From: Actinobacteria bacterium UBA2236
Lineage (GTDB): Bacteria > Actinomycetota > Actinomycetes > Nanopelagicales > Nanopelagicaceae
Direction: 5' to 3'
Assembly (NCBI GenBank): GCA_002347935.1
Contig: DDYK01000006.1
Coordinates: 9,393 to 16,703, forward strand
DNA: 7,311 bases
Positions 1 through 6,448 of this stretch are shown in pieces; position 1 is the first letter of the stretch, and the number at the start of each line of letters is the position of its first letter. The notes beneath the pieces are model-generated. The model saw nothing but the letters and a program-made list of their open reading frames with translations, was not told the DNA's origin and searched no databases. Both the position numbers and the translations under genes were made by a program.

Positions 1-1206
1 GCCTTTGCAGATCTACAAGAGAAAACCGCCGAGCAGATCTTTAAAGTCTTAGGAGAGTTAAAGGGCGGTGCCATGAAATTTGGCCAAGCCCTATCTGTAT
101 TTGAGGCAGCACTTCCTGAAGAGATTGCTAAGCCATATCGCGAGACGCTAGTAAAGCTGCAGGAGGCTGCTCCTCCGCTTCCAGCAAGAGTTGTTCATAA
201 AGTATTAGCTAAAGAGCTAGGTGAGCATTGGCGAGATAACTTTGCAGAATTTAATGACATCCCAGCAGCCTCAGCATCTATTGGCCAAGTTCATAAAGGC
301 ATCTGGAAAGATGGCAGAGCGGTTGCGGTAAAGATTCAATATCCTGGAGCAAAAGAAGCGCTCATCTCTGATCTCAATCAGATTCAACGCTTTGCAAAGA
401 TTTTCCAATTGCTTCTTCCTGGCGTTGAGATGAAGCCATTACTAGAAGAGCTAAAGACAAGAATTATTGAAGAAGTTGATTATCGCTATGAAGCAAGCGC
501 GCAGAGCGCCTGCTTTGAGGCATATAAAGATGATAGCGATATTGCAATTCCCGAGGTGATCATGGCAACTGATCGAGTATTGGTAAGCCAGTGGCTAGAG
601 GGAACTCCGTTATCAAAAGTTATTGCCGATGGCACACAACAGGAGCGAAACAACGCGGGAATTCGCCTAGCTCGTTTTCACTTCACCGCTCCAATGAGAG
701 CAGGTTTATTGCATGCAGATCCTCATCCAGGAAACTTTAGAGTCTTAAAGGATGGCCGTCTTGGTGTTCTAGATTTTGGCGCATGTAATCGCTTGCCTAA
801 TGGATTTCCAGAGCCATTTAAGCGCCTACTTAGAAACGCACTTGAAGGCGATGCAATTGCGTTATATAACGGCTTTAAAGAAGATGGCTTTATTCTCTCT
901 GATGTTGAGGTAGACCCTAAGTTAGTTCTGGATTATCTATTGCCGCTAGTTGAACCGCTAAGAACTGATTATTTCGCCTATAGCCGCGACTGGCTTAGAA
1001 CGCAGAGCCTTCGAGTGGGAGATCCTAGAAATCCAACTGCAAAGATTGGCTTCCAACTTAATCTGCCTGCCGAATATGTCTTGATACATCGCGTTACCCT
1101 TGGAACGACTGGAATCTTCTGTCAATTAAGAGCTGAAGGAAATTTTAGAGACGAGGCGCTCTCCTGGTTTCCAGAGATAACCCCAAGCCATCTTCAAAGA
1201 AGTTAG
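1..1206 (+). CDS. ABC1/UbiB-family atypical kinase, 5' truncated by window edge
   Basis: The reading frame is open from base 1. The ATG at 73 is internal, because the conserved KxGQ region is already under way (GGAMKFGQ), so the real start lies left of the window. Counting the first visible codon as 1, the family marks are KFGQ at 26-29, the Ala-rich nucleotide loop (PAASASIGQVH) near 88, the VAVK lysine at 111, an ExD pair at E158/D160, the catalytic loop HADPHPGN at 238-245 and DFG at 258-260. All expected catalytic residues are present. UbiB/COQ8/ADCK proteins are atypical ATP-binding kinases or ATPases tied to isoprenoid-lipid and quinone metabolism. In actinobacteria, which use menaquinone, their exact role is not established. 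The visible C-terminus shows no hydrophobic membrane anchor of the kind E. coli UbiB carries, so a soluble or peripheral protein is likely. It converges on the minus-strand dehydrogenase operon. Confidence 0.93.
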   Translation, partial: AFADLQEKTAEQIFKVLGELKGGAMKFGQALSVFEAALPEEIAKPYRETLVKLQEAAPPLPARVVHKVLAKELGEHWRDNFAEFNDIPAASASIGQVHKGIWKDGRAVAVKIQYPGAKEALISDLNQIQRFAKIFQLLLPGVEMKPLLEELKTRIIEEVDYRYEASAQSACFEAYKDDSDIAIPEVIMATDRVLVSQWLEGTPLSKVIADGTQQERNNAGIRLARFHFTAPMRAGLLHADPHPGNFRVLKDGRLGVLDFGACNRLPNGFPEPFKRLLRNALEGDAIALYNGFKEDGFILSDVEVDPKLVLDYLLPLVEPLRTDYFAYSRDWLRTQSLRVGDPRNPTAKIGFQLNLPAEYVLIHRVTLGTTGIFCQLRAEGNFRDEALSWFPEITPSHLQRS

Positions 1207-1227
1207 CAGCATCTAACTCACTGCAAA

Positions 1228-1250
1228 CTGAGACCAAGGAGTTTTCTCAG
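1228..1250. terminator. Possible bidirectional terminator between convergent genes
   Basis: CTGAGA (1228-1233) and TCTCAG (1245-1250) form a perfect 6-bp dyad with an 11-base loop. It sits in the 63-base gap between the stop of the UbiB-like gene and the stop of the minus-strand small ORF. The position suits a shared terminator, but there is no clear T-run on either side, so the call is weak. Confidence 0.25.
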
Positions 1251-1269
1251 CAGTTGAAAGATTTCAGAG

Positions 1270-1365
1270 TTACTCAAAATCTCCGCCCCTACCGGTGGTC
1301 TTAGGTTTTGGAAGATGAGGCAGATGTTTTTTAACATATCGTGCTAACTTTGCGAAGATACTCAT
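1270..1365 (-). CDS. Small 31-residue basic protein, function unknown
   Basis: This is a short minus-strand ORF: ATG at 1365-1363, stop TAA at 1272-1270. It is preceded by a near-ideal Shine-Dalgarno, AGGAGG, ending 5 bases before the ATG. It starts 18 bases after the glutamate dehydrogenase stop, so it is very probably the second gene of that operon. The product begins MSIFAKLARYVKKHLPHLP, has a basic and probably helical N-terminal half, and ends in a Gly-rich acidic tail (TGRGGDFE). There is no signal peptide or obvious membrane segment, although the first 15 residues could form an amphipathic helix. I do not recognise the family. The strength of the ribosome binding site and the operon position are the main arguments that it is real; its length leaves room for chance. 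Confidence 0.6.
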   Translation of the reverse strand: MSIFAKLARYVKKHLPHLPKPKTTGRGGDFE

Positions 1366-1383
1366 ACTCACCTCCTGACAAAT

Positions 1384-2613
1384 CTAAACTAATGAACCTC
1401 GAACCGAGAAAGCTGAAGAGACCCTGCCCACGGCTACGATGAAAGCAGCGGTTCGCAAATCTACTTTGTGTTTCTTTGCCACCTTATGGACATTTGTAAA
1501 GGCCTGCTCCATGCGATCATCCAACTCTTTTCGAAACTTCTCAATAGACCAAGAGAATTGTTGAATATTTTGCGTCCATTCAAAGTAAGAGCCCATTACC
1601 CCGCCGCTATTTGCCAAAATGTCTGGCACAATCATGATACCCATTGAGTTCAACCTTTGATCGGCAGCATTAGTAATAGGTTGATTTGCCCCTTCAATAA
1701 CAAATTCAGCCTTAATTTTCTCAGCATTAGACTCATTGATTACCCCACCTAAGGCAGCTGGAATTAGTACGTCACACTCCACCTCAAGTACATCAGCTGC
1801 GCCAATTCGTTCATCAGTACTTACCTCGCTAAGGTTCTTAACGTCAAAGATGGCTTTGATATCAATTCCCTTTTTATTGAAAATTCCACCAGTGACATCT
1901 GAGATGGCAATTACATTCATTCCCAACTCTTGGCAAACTAATGCGGTGTACCTACCAACATTGCCAAATCCTTGAATCGCAACTGTTGCACCCTTAACCT
2001 TTCGATCATTTTCCTTCAAGGTGGCAGCTGCAATCTGTGCTACTCCTCTACCGGTAGCCTCTTCCCTGCCGGCTGCGCCAAATAAACCAACTGGTTTACC
2101 AGTCACACATGCAGGTTGGAATCCCTCCAGGCGATGAAACTCATCCATCAACCAGGCCATGGTTTGAGCATCAGTTCCCATATCAGGGGCTGGAATATCT
2201 CGATTAGGTCCTAAAACATGAATTAAGGTTCTTGTCCATCTTCTTATTACCTCTTCTTTTTCTATCGGAAGCAATTTTGAAGAATCAACTGTTACTCCAC
2301 CTTTAGCGCCACCAAATGGGACATCAATTAGAGCTGTCTTCCAGGTCATGAGCGAAGCCAAAGCGCGCACTTCATCTAAATCCACATCTTGATGAAATCT
2401 AATGCCACCTTTACGTGGACCCCTCGCACTTGAGTGTTGCACCCGATACCCGGAGAGAACATCAATACCTGATTCCCGGTGCAGTGGAATTGAGATTACT
2501 ACTTCTCGCTCACATGCCGTAATAGCTTGAATCACGCCTGAATCAATATTTAATATCTCTCCAGCCAGGCGGACGCGTTGGTTGACCTCTTCATATGCAG
2601 AATGTGAACTCAT
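1384..2613 (-). CDS. gdhA: Glutamate dehydrogenase (Glu/Leu/Phe/Val family)
   Basis: The 409-residue product has the usual length for the hexameric GDH subfamily. It catalyses reversible oxidative deamination of glutamate to 2-oxoglutarate and ammonium in the cytoplasm. The N-terminal substrate domain holds KGGIRFH with K68, TWKTAL with K92, the catalytic lysine in GGAKGG (K104) and the general acid/base D144 in PAPDMGTD. These match the three lysines and the aspartate of characterised GDHs. The Rossmann domain begins at VAIQGFGNVG (211-220). D239 at the end of the second beta strand suggests an NAD preference (inference). EGAN (307-310) and PDILANSGG with a following SYFEW (342-346) complete the active site. 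The start is the first Met of the frame; no convincing Shine-Dalgarno precedes it. Leucine or valine dehydrogenases are related, but the length and the lysine set favour glutamate. It is divergent from corA and followed by a small ORF. Confidence 0.95.
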   Translation of the reverse strand: MSSHSAYEEVNQRVRLAGEILNIDSGVIQAITACEREVVISIPLHRESGIDVLSGYRVQHSSARGPRKGGIRFHQDVDLDEVRALASLMTWKTALIDVPFGGAKGGVTVDSSKLLPIEKEEVIRRWTRTLIHVLGPNRDIPAPDMGTDAQTMAWLMDEFHRLEGFQPACVTGKPVGLFGAAGREEATGRGVAQIAAATLKENDRKVKGATVAIQGFGNVGRYTALVCQELGMNVIAISDVTGGIFNKKGIDIKAIFDVKNLSEVSTDERIGAADVLEVECDVLIPAALGGVINESNAEKIKAEFVIEGANQPITNAADQRLNSMGIMIVPDILANSGGVMGSYFEWTQNIQQFSWSIEKFRKELDDRMEQAFTNVHKVAKKHKVDLRTAAFIVAVGRVSSAFSVRGSLV

Positions 2614-2723
2614 GTCGAAAACTTACTTCAAACTCAGGGGCTTGGTTTAACAGATAGTTAATTAGAGAAGAAAAGGATATGAAATGCTGAGGTAGGGCAA
2701 GGTTTTAGTCAATACTTATCCAC
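2614..2723. promoter_or_regulatory. Divergent intergenic region between gdhA and corA
   Basis: These 110 AT-rich bases separate two divergent starts, so both promoters should lie here. A TTGACT on the minus strand (about 2713-2708) could be a -35 box for gdhA, but no good -10 follows at normal spacing. On the plus strand an AT-rich AATACTTAT stretch ends 5 bases before the corA ATG and could be a -10 element of a leaderless transcript. Neither gene has a clear Shine-Dalgarno. I see no strong operator dyad. Confidence 0.35.
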
Positions 2724-3695
2724 ATGATTGTTGATAACGCTCTTTACATTGATGGTATTCGAGTTGGTGGCACCAGTGATATCTCCGAGCAGGTTGAGGT
2801 TGCTCGAAGTAAGAATGGCTTTGTCTGGGTGGGTTTATCAGAGCCAACAAAGGCTGAGTTTGATCATATTGTAGGTGAGCTAAATTTTCATCCCCTGGCA
2901 GTTGAGGATGCAGTCAGCGCTAAGCAGCGACCTAAGATTGAAGATTATGAAGGCTTAACTTTTTTTGTAATTAAGACGGTGTTTTATAATGAAATGAAGT
3001 CTGAAATTACTACTGGCGAGTTGATGTGTTTTGTTGACAAACACTTCATTGTCATCGTGAGACACGGTGAGGGCTCACCACTAAGTAACGTGCGCCACGA
3101 CATCGAGCAACACCCAGCTCAATTGGCGCTCGGACCCTTCGCGGTATTACATGCGGTAATTGATCGCGTCATTGATGGTTACACAAGTATTGCTAGTGAG
3201 TTAGAAAATGATGTAATCGATATTGAAACAAAAGTTTTTAGTGGCAAGCGTAAGACCTATAGTCAAGACATCTACTTTTTGAAGCGCGAGGTAATTGAGT
3301 ATCGCCATGCTATTGAACCGCTTATGCAACCGCTACAAAAATTAACCTCTGATAGTTTTACTCAACTGCCTGAGCAAATTAGACCATTTTTTCGAGACAC
3401 ATTTGATCACTTGCAACTTGCCTGCGAGCATGCATTGAGTATGGACTCCTTATTAACTACCGTTTTACAAGCAGACCTCGCCCATGTTCAGGTTAGACAA
3501 AATGAGGATGTTAGAAGAATCTCTGCCTGGGTAGCCTTAGCCGCAGGACCCACCATGATTGCTGGGATCTACGGCATGAACTTTGAAAATATGCCAGAGC
3601 TAACAACTCGTTTTGGCTACTTTTCAATCTTAGGTGTAATGGCGGTATTAACAATTGTTTTGGCGTATAAATTTAAAAAAGCCCACTGGTTATAG
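2724..3695 (+). CDS. corA: CorA-type magnesium/cobalt channel
   Basis: The 323-residue product has typical CorA length. CorA forms a homopentameric inner-membrane channel for Mg2+ (also Co2+ or Ni2+), gated by divalent ions bound to its cytoplasmic funnel. The N-terminal alpha/beta domain occupies about 1-150, followed by a long helical, coiled-coil-rich stalk (about 150-260). Membrane helix 1 spans about 265-284 and ends in the signature selectivity motif YGMNFENMPE, with GMN at 284-286. Helix 2 spans about 297-316 and is followed by a basic C-terminus (KFKKAHW). The ATG is favoured because MIVDxAxY is the usual N-terminus of actinobacterial CorA proteins. No Shine-Dalgarno precedes it, which fits leaderless translation, common in actinobacteria. 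The gene ends 42 bases before the tRNA-Lys and is the last host protein gene before the mobile element. Confidence 0.95.
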   Translation: MIVDNALYIDGIRVGGTSDISEQVEVARSKNGFVWVGLSEPTKAEFDHIVGELNFHPLAVEDAVSAKQRPKIEDYEGLTFFVIKTVFYNEMKSEITTGELMCFVDKHFIVIVRHGEGSPLSNVRHDIEQHPAQLALGPFAVLHAVIDRVIDGYTSIASELENDVIDIETKVFSGKRKTYSQDIYFLKREVIEYRHAIEPLMQPLQKLTSDSFTQLPEQIRPFFRDTFDHLQLACEHALSMDSLLTTVLQADLAHVQVRQNEDVRRISAWVALAAGPTMIAGIYGMNFENMPELTTRFGYFSILGVMAVLTIVLAYKFKKAHWL

Positions 3696-3708
3696 GCAAC
3701 TGATACTT

Positions 3709-3723
3709 GCTGATAGGGTCAGC
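3709..3723 (+). repeat. Short dyad between corA and tRNA-Lys
   Basis: GCTGA (3709-3713) and TCAGC (3719-3723) form a perfect 5-bp inverted repeat with a TAGGG loop, 14 bases after the corA stop. It is followed by an A-run rather than a T-run. A weak terminator for corA or part of the tRNA promoter region are both possible. Confidence 0.3.
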
Positions 3724-3737
3724 CAGTAAAAAAGACC

Positions 3738-3810
3738 GGGTTGTTAGCTCAGTTGGTAGAGCAGGTGACTCTTAATCACCGGGTCGGGGGTTCGAGTCCC
3801 TCACAACCCA
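3738..3810 (+). tRNA. tRNA-Lys (anticodon CTT)
   Basis: A complete 73-base cloverleaf is present. The acceptor arms GGGTTGT and ACAACCC pair perfectly. The D stem is GCTC/GAGC, and the anticodon stem GGTGA/TCACC carries the loop CTCTTAA with anticodon CTT (reads AAG, lysine). The variable loop has 5 bases. The T arm GGGGG-TTCGAGT-CCCTC contains one G-T wobble, and the discriminator base is A. CCA is not encoded. The gene is intact, so any integration at its 3' end has restored the tRNA sequence, as is usual for tRNA-targeting integrases. Confidence 0.97.
3781..3810 (+). other. Probable left attachment site (attL core in tRNA 3' half)
   Basis: A tyrosine integrase gene lies 327 bases downstream of the tRNA-Lys and points away from it, with a repeat-rich leader between them. 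This is the classical arrangement of an element integrated into a tRNA 3' end. The core would lie within the T arm and acceptor 3' strand. The matching second copy (attR) was not found by eye up to 7311, so the exact core cannot be fixed. The call is inference from gene arrangement. Confidence 0.5.
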
Positions 3811-4021
3811 CTTAGATTTAGGCTACAAATGCGGGTAATCCGCAAATATCTGAGGAAAAAGCACCTATCTGTTAGCAGTAAGTTAGCAATAGGAAAGCGA
3901 ACACTTTAGATATTTAAGGGCAAGAACCAATTTACGATTTGCAGTTCAGATTTAGGTGCATTAAATTTTGGCCATCAACGTTTTTAGTGGTCAAAGTGGC
4001 TGCTAATCGTAAAACCCAGCG
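3811..4021. repeat. Candidate integrase/Xis arm-site region with direct and inverted repeats
   Basis: No credible gene is seen here. Several repeats are present. AGATTTAGG occurs twice (3814-3822 and 3948-3956), the first copy beginning 3 bases past the tRNA. GTTAGCA occurs twice in tandem with an 11-base period (3871-3877 and 3882-3888). A 14-base inverted repeat with one mismatch (13/14) pairs TTTACGATTTGCAG (3931-3944) with the sequence at 4000-4013, whose complement ends in TTAGCAG and so shares the GTTAGCA core. A short perfect dyad TGCGG/CCGCA lies at 3830-3844. Repeats of this kind beside an att core fit arm-type binding sites for the integrase N-terminal domain or an excisionase; this is inference. 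Confidence 0.45.
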
Positions 4022-4041
4022 CTAGTTCAAATAGGAACTAG
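4022..4041 (+). repeat. Integrase-leader palindrome 1
   Basis: CTAGTTC (4022-4028) and GAACTAG (4035-4041) form a perfect 7-bp dyad around a 6-base centre. It is the sister of the palindrome at 4082-4101, with 16 of 20 positions identical. It could be an operator half of a paired regulator site or an RNA hairpin in the integrase leader. Confidence 0.6.
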
Positions 4042-4043
4042 AA

Positions 4044-4064
4044 GTAGGAAGATTGAATTCCTAC
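4044..4064 (+). repeat. Integrase-leader palindrome 2
   Basis: GTAGGAA (4044-4050) and TTCCTAC (4058-4064) form a perfect 7-bp dyad around a 7-base centre. TAGGAA also occurs at 4032-4037 inside palindrome 1, so the right arm (TTCCTA) could pair with either copy. That would give two mutually exclusive folds if the region is transcribed. Confidence 0.5.
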
Positions 4065-4066
4065 AC

Positions 4067-4082
4067 GCACTTGCCTTAGTGC
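4067..4082 (+). repeat. Small dyad between leader palindromes
   Basis: GCACT (4067-4071) and AGTGC (4078-4082) form a 5-bp dyad around a 6-base centre. It abuts the next palindrome and shares base 4082 with it. Weak on its own; noted because it fills the space between two stronger dyads. Confidence 0.35.
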
Positions 4083-4101
4083 TAGGTCATAGAGGACCTA
4101 G
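4082..4101 (+). repeat. Integrase-leader palindrome 3 (copy of palindrome 1)
   Basis: CTAGGTC (4082-4088) and GACCTAG (4095-4101) form a perfect 7-bp dyad around a 6-base centre. Compared with palindrome 1, the T/A pair at positions 5 and 16 has become G/C, so symmetry is kept by a paired change. The two centres are exactly 60 bases apart. It ends 36 bases before the integrase GTG. Confidence 0.6.
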
Positions 4102-4113
4102 GGCGTTGTCATC

Positions 4114-4136
4114 AAAATACATTTAAGGAGTATTTT
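4114..4136 (+). promoter_or_regulatory. Hairpin enclosing the integrase ribosome binding site
   Basis: AAAATAC (4114-4120) and GTATTTT (4130-4136) form a perfect 7-bp inverted repeat. The integrase Shine-Dalgarno AAGGAG (4125-4130) sits in its 9-base loop, with the last G in the stem. The GTG start follows one base after the stem ends. The Shine-Dalgarno and spacing (7 bases) decide the GTG at 4138 as the start. If transcribed, the stem could limit or tune integrase translation. Confidence 0.5.
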
Positions 4137-4137
4137 C

Positions 4138-5331
4138 GTGACGACTGAAAATAATGGCACCCGTGTATCCCGCCGTAGTAGAGCCAATGGCGAAGGATCT
4201 GTATATGAAATAAGAAATCGCAATCGCTGGGGAGCATCAATAAACAACTTCCTCGGTGTGCGCATAAGTAAGTCATTTGCAACTAAAGATGAAGCCCATG
4301 CATGGCTGCTTGAGCAGAAAAAAGCGCGCTCGCAAGGACTGTACACGAGTAATGAAAACCCTAAACTAACTGTAGGTGAGTATTTACTAAATTGGGTAGA
4401 ACATAATAAAAACCACAAGAAACCCGCAACTACACGCAATTACTCTGAGCGAATCAGAAATCAAATAAATCCTAGGATTGGACACCTAAAAGCTTCATCC
4501 TTGTCCCCAATTGCTATCGAAGATCTAATCTCTCAACTCATCACTCAAGGTTATGCACCTGGAACGGTATTGGGCACTTATCGAACAATTTCCGCCGCTT
4601 ACAGTGATGGTGTTCGCCTTGGAATACTCCCCCAAAACCCAACCACCAAGGTGAAACTACCAAGACTTACATCAACGCCAATGAAACAGATTAGCCGTGA
4701 AGATGCCGCAAAAATCTATCTATGCGCTATGGAAAACCCATACATGCATGCCCGAGTAGAACTTGGAATGGTCTGCGGATTAAGACCTGGTGAAGTGGCA
4801 GGGCTTAGATGGTCAGATATTGACTGGGCAGAACGTACTTTAACTATCGGGCATCAGGTCCAGAGAGTTGAAGGTAAGGGATTAGTTTTTCAATCAGTCA
4901 AACAAGGAAAACAAAGGTCTATTGCACTAACAGACGTCCAAATTGAAATCCTAAAGAAACACCTTGAATATCAGAACCTTTACCGACCAACTTTTAGCAG
5001 GGATGAAGATTTAATATTCCCAAACACTTGTGGCGGCAAACTTGATGATCGCCGTGACTCTCACATGTGGAAGCAACTTCTTGTTAAATCAGGAGTTAAG
5101 CACTACCAGAGATATCAAATGCGTAAAACTGCATTCTCTAATCTGTATGCGGAACTTGGTGATATCCGAAAACTTCTGGACTATTCCGGGCACAGCCAGG
5201 TATCGACTGTGATGAAGAGTTACGTATTCGCTACAGAAGATTCTGCAAACGAGATTCGTAGATCAATCGATGCCTGCCGCCCTAAGCAAATTACTTCTGA
5301 CATTGAAACTAATGGTGCCGAGAATGACTAA
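4138..5331 (+). CDS. int: Tyrosine recombinase / integrase of a tRNA-Lys-associated element
   Basis: The 397-residue protein starts at GTG behind a good AAGGAG. The N-terminus (about 18-60, GEGSVYEIRNRNRW onward) resembles the arm-DNA-binding domain of actinobacterial and phage integrases. A SAM-like core-binding domain follows (about 75-180), then the catalytic domain. Visible catalytic residues are R216 in GLRPGE, K255 in the beta-hairpin (SVKQGKQR), R329 of box II, H352 in SGHSQVST and the nucleophile Y362. Box II is YxxR rather than the usual HxxR (Y326-QM-R329). This is a known but minority variation, so the enzyme is probably active. It should cut and rejoin att sites at the tRNA-Lys 3' end. 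Its 3' end overlaps the ATPase gene by 8 bases, so the two are probably co-transcribed. Confidence 0.95.
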   Translation: MTTENNGTRVSRRSRANGEGSVYEIRNRNRWGASINNFLGVRISKSFATKDEAHAWLLEQKKARSQGLYTSNENPKLTVGEYLLNWVEHNKNHKKPATTRNYSERIRNQINPRIGHLKASSLSPIAIEDLISQLITQGYAPGTVLGTYRTISAAYSDGVRLGILPQNPTTKVKLPRLTSTPMKQISREDAAKIYLCAMENPYMHARVELGMVCGLRPGEVAGLRWSDIDWAERTLTIGHQVQRVEGKGLVFQSVKQGKQRSIALTDVQIEILKKHLEYQNLYRPTFSRDEDLIFPNTCGGKLDDRRDSHMWKQLLVKSGVKHYQRYQMRKTAFSNLYAELGDIRKLLDYSGHSQVSTVMKSYVFATEDSANEIRRSIDACRPKQITSDIETNGAEND

Positions 5332-6448
5332 CTCAATTGACGTAATTAGAGCTGGCTGGGATGCAGTTACCGAATATGACAGCCAAGAATTAAGTATTGA
5401 AGAAATATATGGCTATCCAGAGCATGAATTAACTGGCGAGCGCATGTTCCTTTTAGAGCATGCAGATATATGGCCAGAATTCTTAAACCCGCTTGATGTA
5501 GACACTTCACAAATAGTTCCTACATATCTTTCGGACAATTTGGGAGCACCAATCTTTGCCAAAGGGTTGATCCATTGGTTATACGGTCCCTCAGAAACAG
5601 GAAAGAGTTTTATCGCCCTAACAGCCTGCTTACAGAACGCGGGCATTTATTTGAGTTTAGAGATGGGTGCCAGGCAAATGGGAAACCGTGTGAGAAAAAT
5701 GGGTTTCCATTACCTAGATTCTGGTCGATTTCTATTCGCAGAAAGTATTGCAGACTTAAAGCAACTTCTAGTTGGTATACGAGTAATGCCAGCAACTGTT
5801 GTAGTGATCGATTCCTTCGGAGAACTTGCACTGATGTACGGCGCAGATACAAATAATGACCAAGAAGTAGGAAAAATAATTAAAGAGTCATTAAAGCCTC
5901 TGGCGGCCGCTGGGCATTGTGTAATAGTGGTCGACCACATAGCGAAGAACCCGGGAAATACCGAATATCCGTTGGGTACTCAAAACAAGAAATCCCAAAG
6001 TGATATCTGCATGTATATAAATAGAGATACAACGTCAGGCATGCTGGAACTTGTAATCACGAAGGACAGGTACTACATATATGAAGGAAGGTTCACTACG
6101 GCAGATCGAAAGTATGGAAGCGTTGAGATTACAGATAATCCGACCCGCGCAAAGATTCATCGATTTGGTCACGAGGATTACATGCCTATATCCCAATCCT
6201 CTCCAGTTGATAGACAGGTCCAGGATGCAATCATGAAAGCTTTGAAGGAATTTGGCGCCCTCCCTAAAAGCCACCTTAAGTACAAGATCGCGGGTAGCGA
6301 TAAGAAGATTGATAGGGCCCTAGAACAATTAATGGTGGGTGGCTGGTTAACAGTTACTAAGGGTAAAAATGTGGAGGGTTATACCTGTCGGATTGTGGCC
6401 CTTACAGATAAGCCCTGGACTCCCGCGCCGCGGTTACATGGAAACTGA
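5324..6448 (+). CDS. RepA/KaiC-like P-loop ATPase (AAA_25 type), probable element replication protein
   Basis: The frame is open from 5270, but the ATG at 5324 is preferred. It gives an ATGACTAA overlap with the integrase stop and avoids a long overlap; an in-frame ATG at 5312 is the alternative, and neither has a good Shine-Dalgarno. The 374-residue product has Walker A GPSETGKS (88-95), a SLEMGARQMGNRVRKMG segment (111-127), Walker B VVVIDS (159-164), and VIVVDHIAK (201-208) followed by LGTQNKKSQSD. This order matches the RecA-fold ATPases of actinobacterial phages and integrative elements (VIDS...IDHV.K...GxQxK pattern), related to plasmid RepA hexameric helicases. Residues about 295-355 look like a winged helix that could bind DNA. 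A replicative helicase or loader role for the element is likely but inferred. No primase accompanies it in the window. Confidence 0.8.
   Translation: MTNSIDVIRAGWDAVTEYDSQELSIEEIYGYPEHELTGERMFLLEHADIWPEFLNPLDVDTSQIVPTYLSDNLGAPIFAKGLIHWLYGPSETGKSFIALTACLQNAGIYLSLEMGARQMGNRVRKMGFHYLDSGRFLFAESIADLKQLLVGIRVMPATVVVIDSFGELALMYGADTNNDQEVGKIIKESLKPLAAAGHCVIVVDHIAKNPGNTEYPLGTQNKKSQSDICMYINRDTTSGMLELVITKDRYYIYEGRFTTADRKYGSVEITDNPTRAKIHRFGHEDYMPISQSSPVDRQVQDAIMKALKEFGALPKSHLKYKIAGSDKKIDRALEQLMVGGWLTVTKGKNVEGYTCRIVALTDKPWTPAPRLHGN

Noticed and set aside
1736..1975. Plus-strand open frame of 79 codons
   Set aside because: It lies wholly opposite the well-conserved glutamate dehydrogenase and its peptide is low in protein-like features; an antisense shadow.
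3829..3909. Plus-strand 26-codon frame starting MRVIRKYL in the attL region
   Set aside because: No good ribosome binding site, very short, and it lies within the repeats that look like recombination sites.
3811..4137. Possible CRISPR array or iteron set in the integrase leader
   Set aside because: The repeats are palindromes and short words of differing sequence and irregular spacing, not identical repeats with unique spacers.
4098..4439. Minus-strand open frame of 113 codons over the integrase start
   Set aside because: It is opposite the integrase N-terminus and its leader dyads, with no ribosome binding site and no recognisable motif.
4469..4480. AATCCTAGGATT palindrome within int
   Set aside because: It is a perfect 12-bp dyad but lies in coding sequence, does not match the leader palindromes beyond CTAG, and is likely chance.
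5575..5856. Other-frame ORFs inside the ATPase gene (both strands)
   Set aside because: They overlap the Walker A to Walker B region, whose coding frame is unambiguous.
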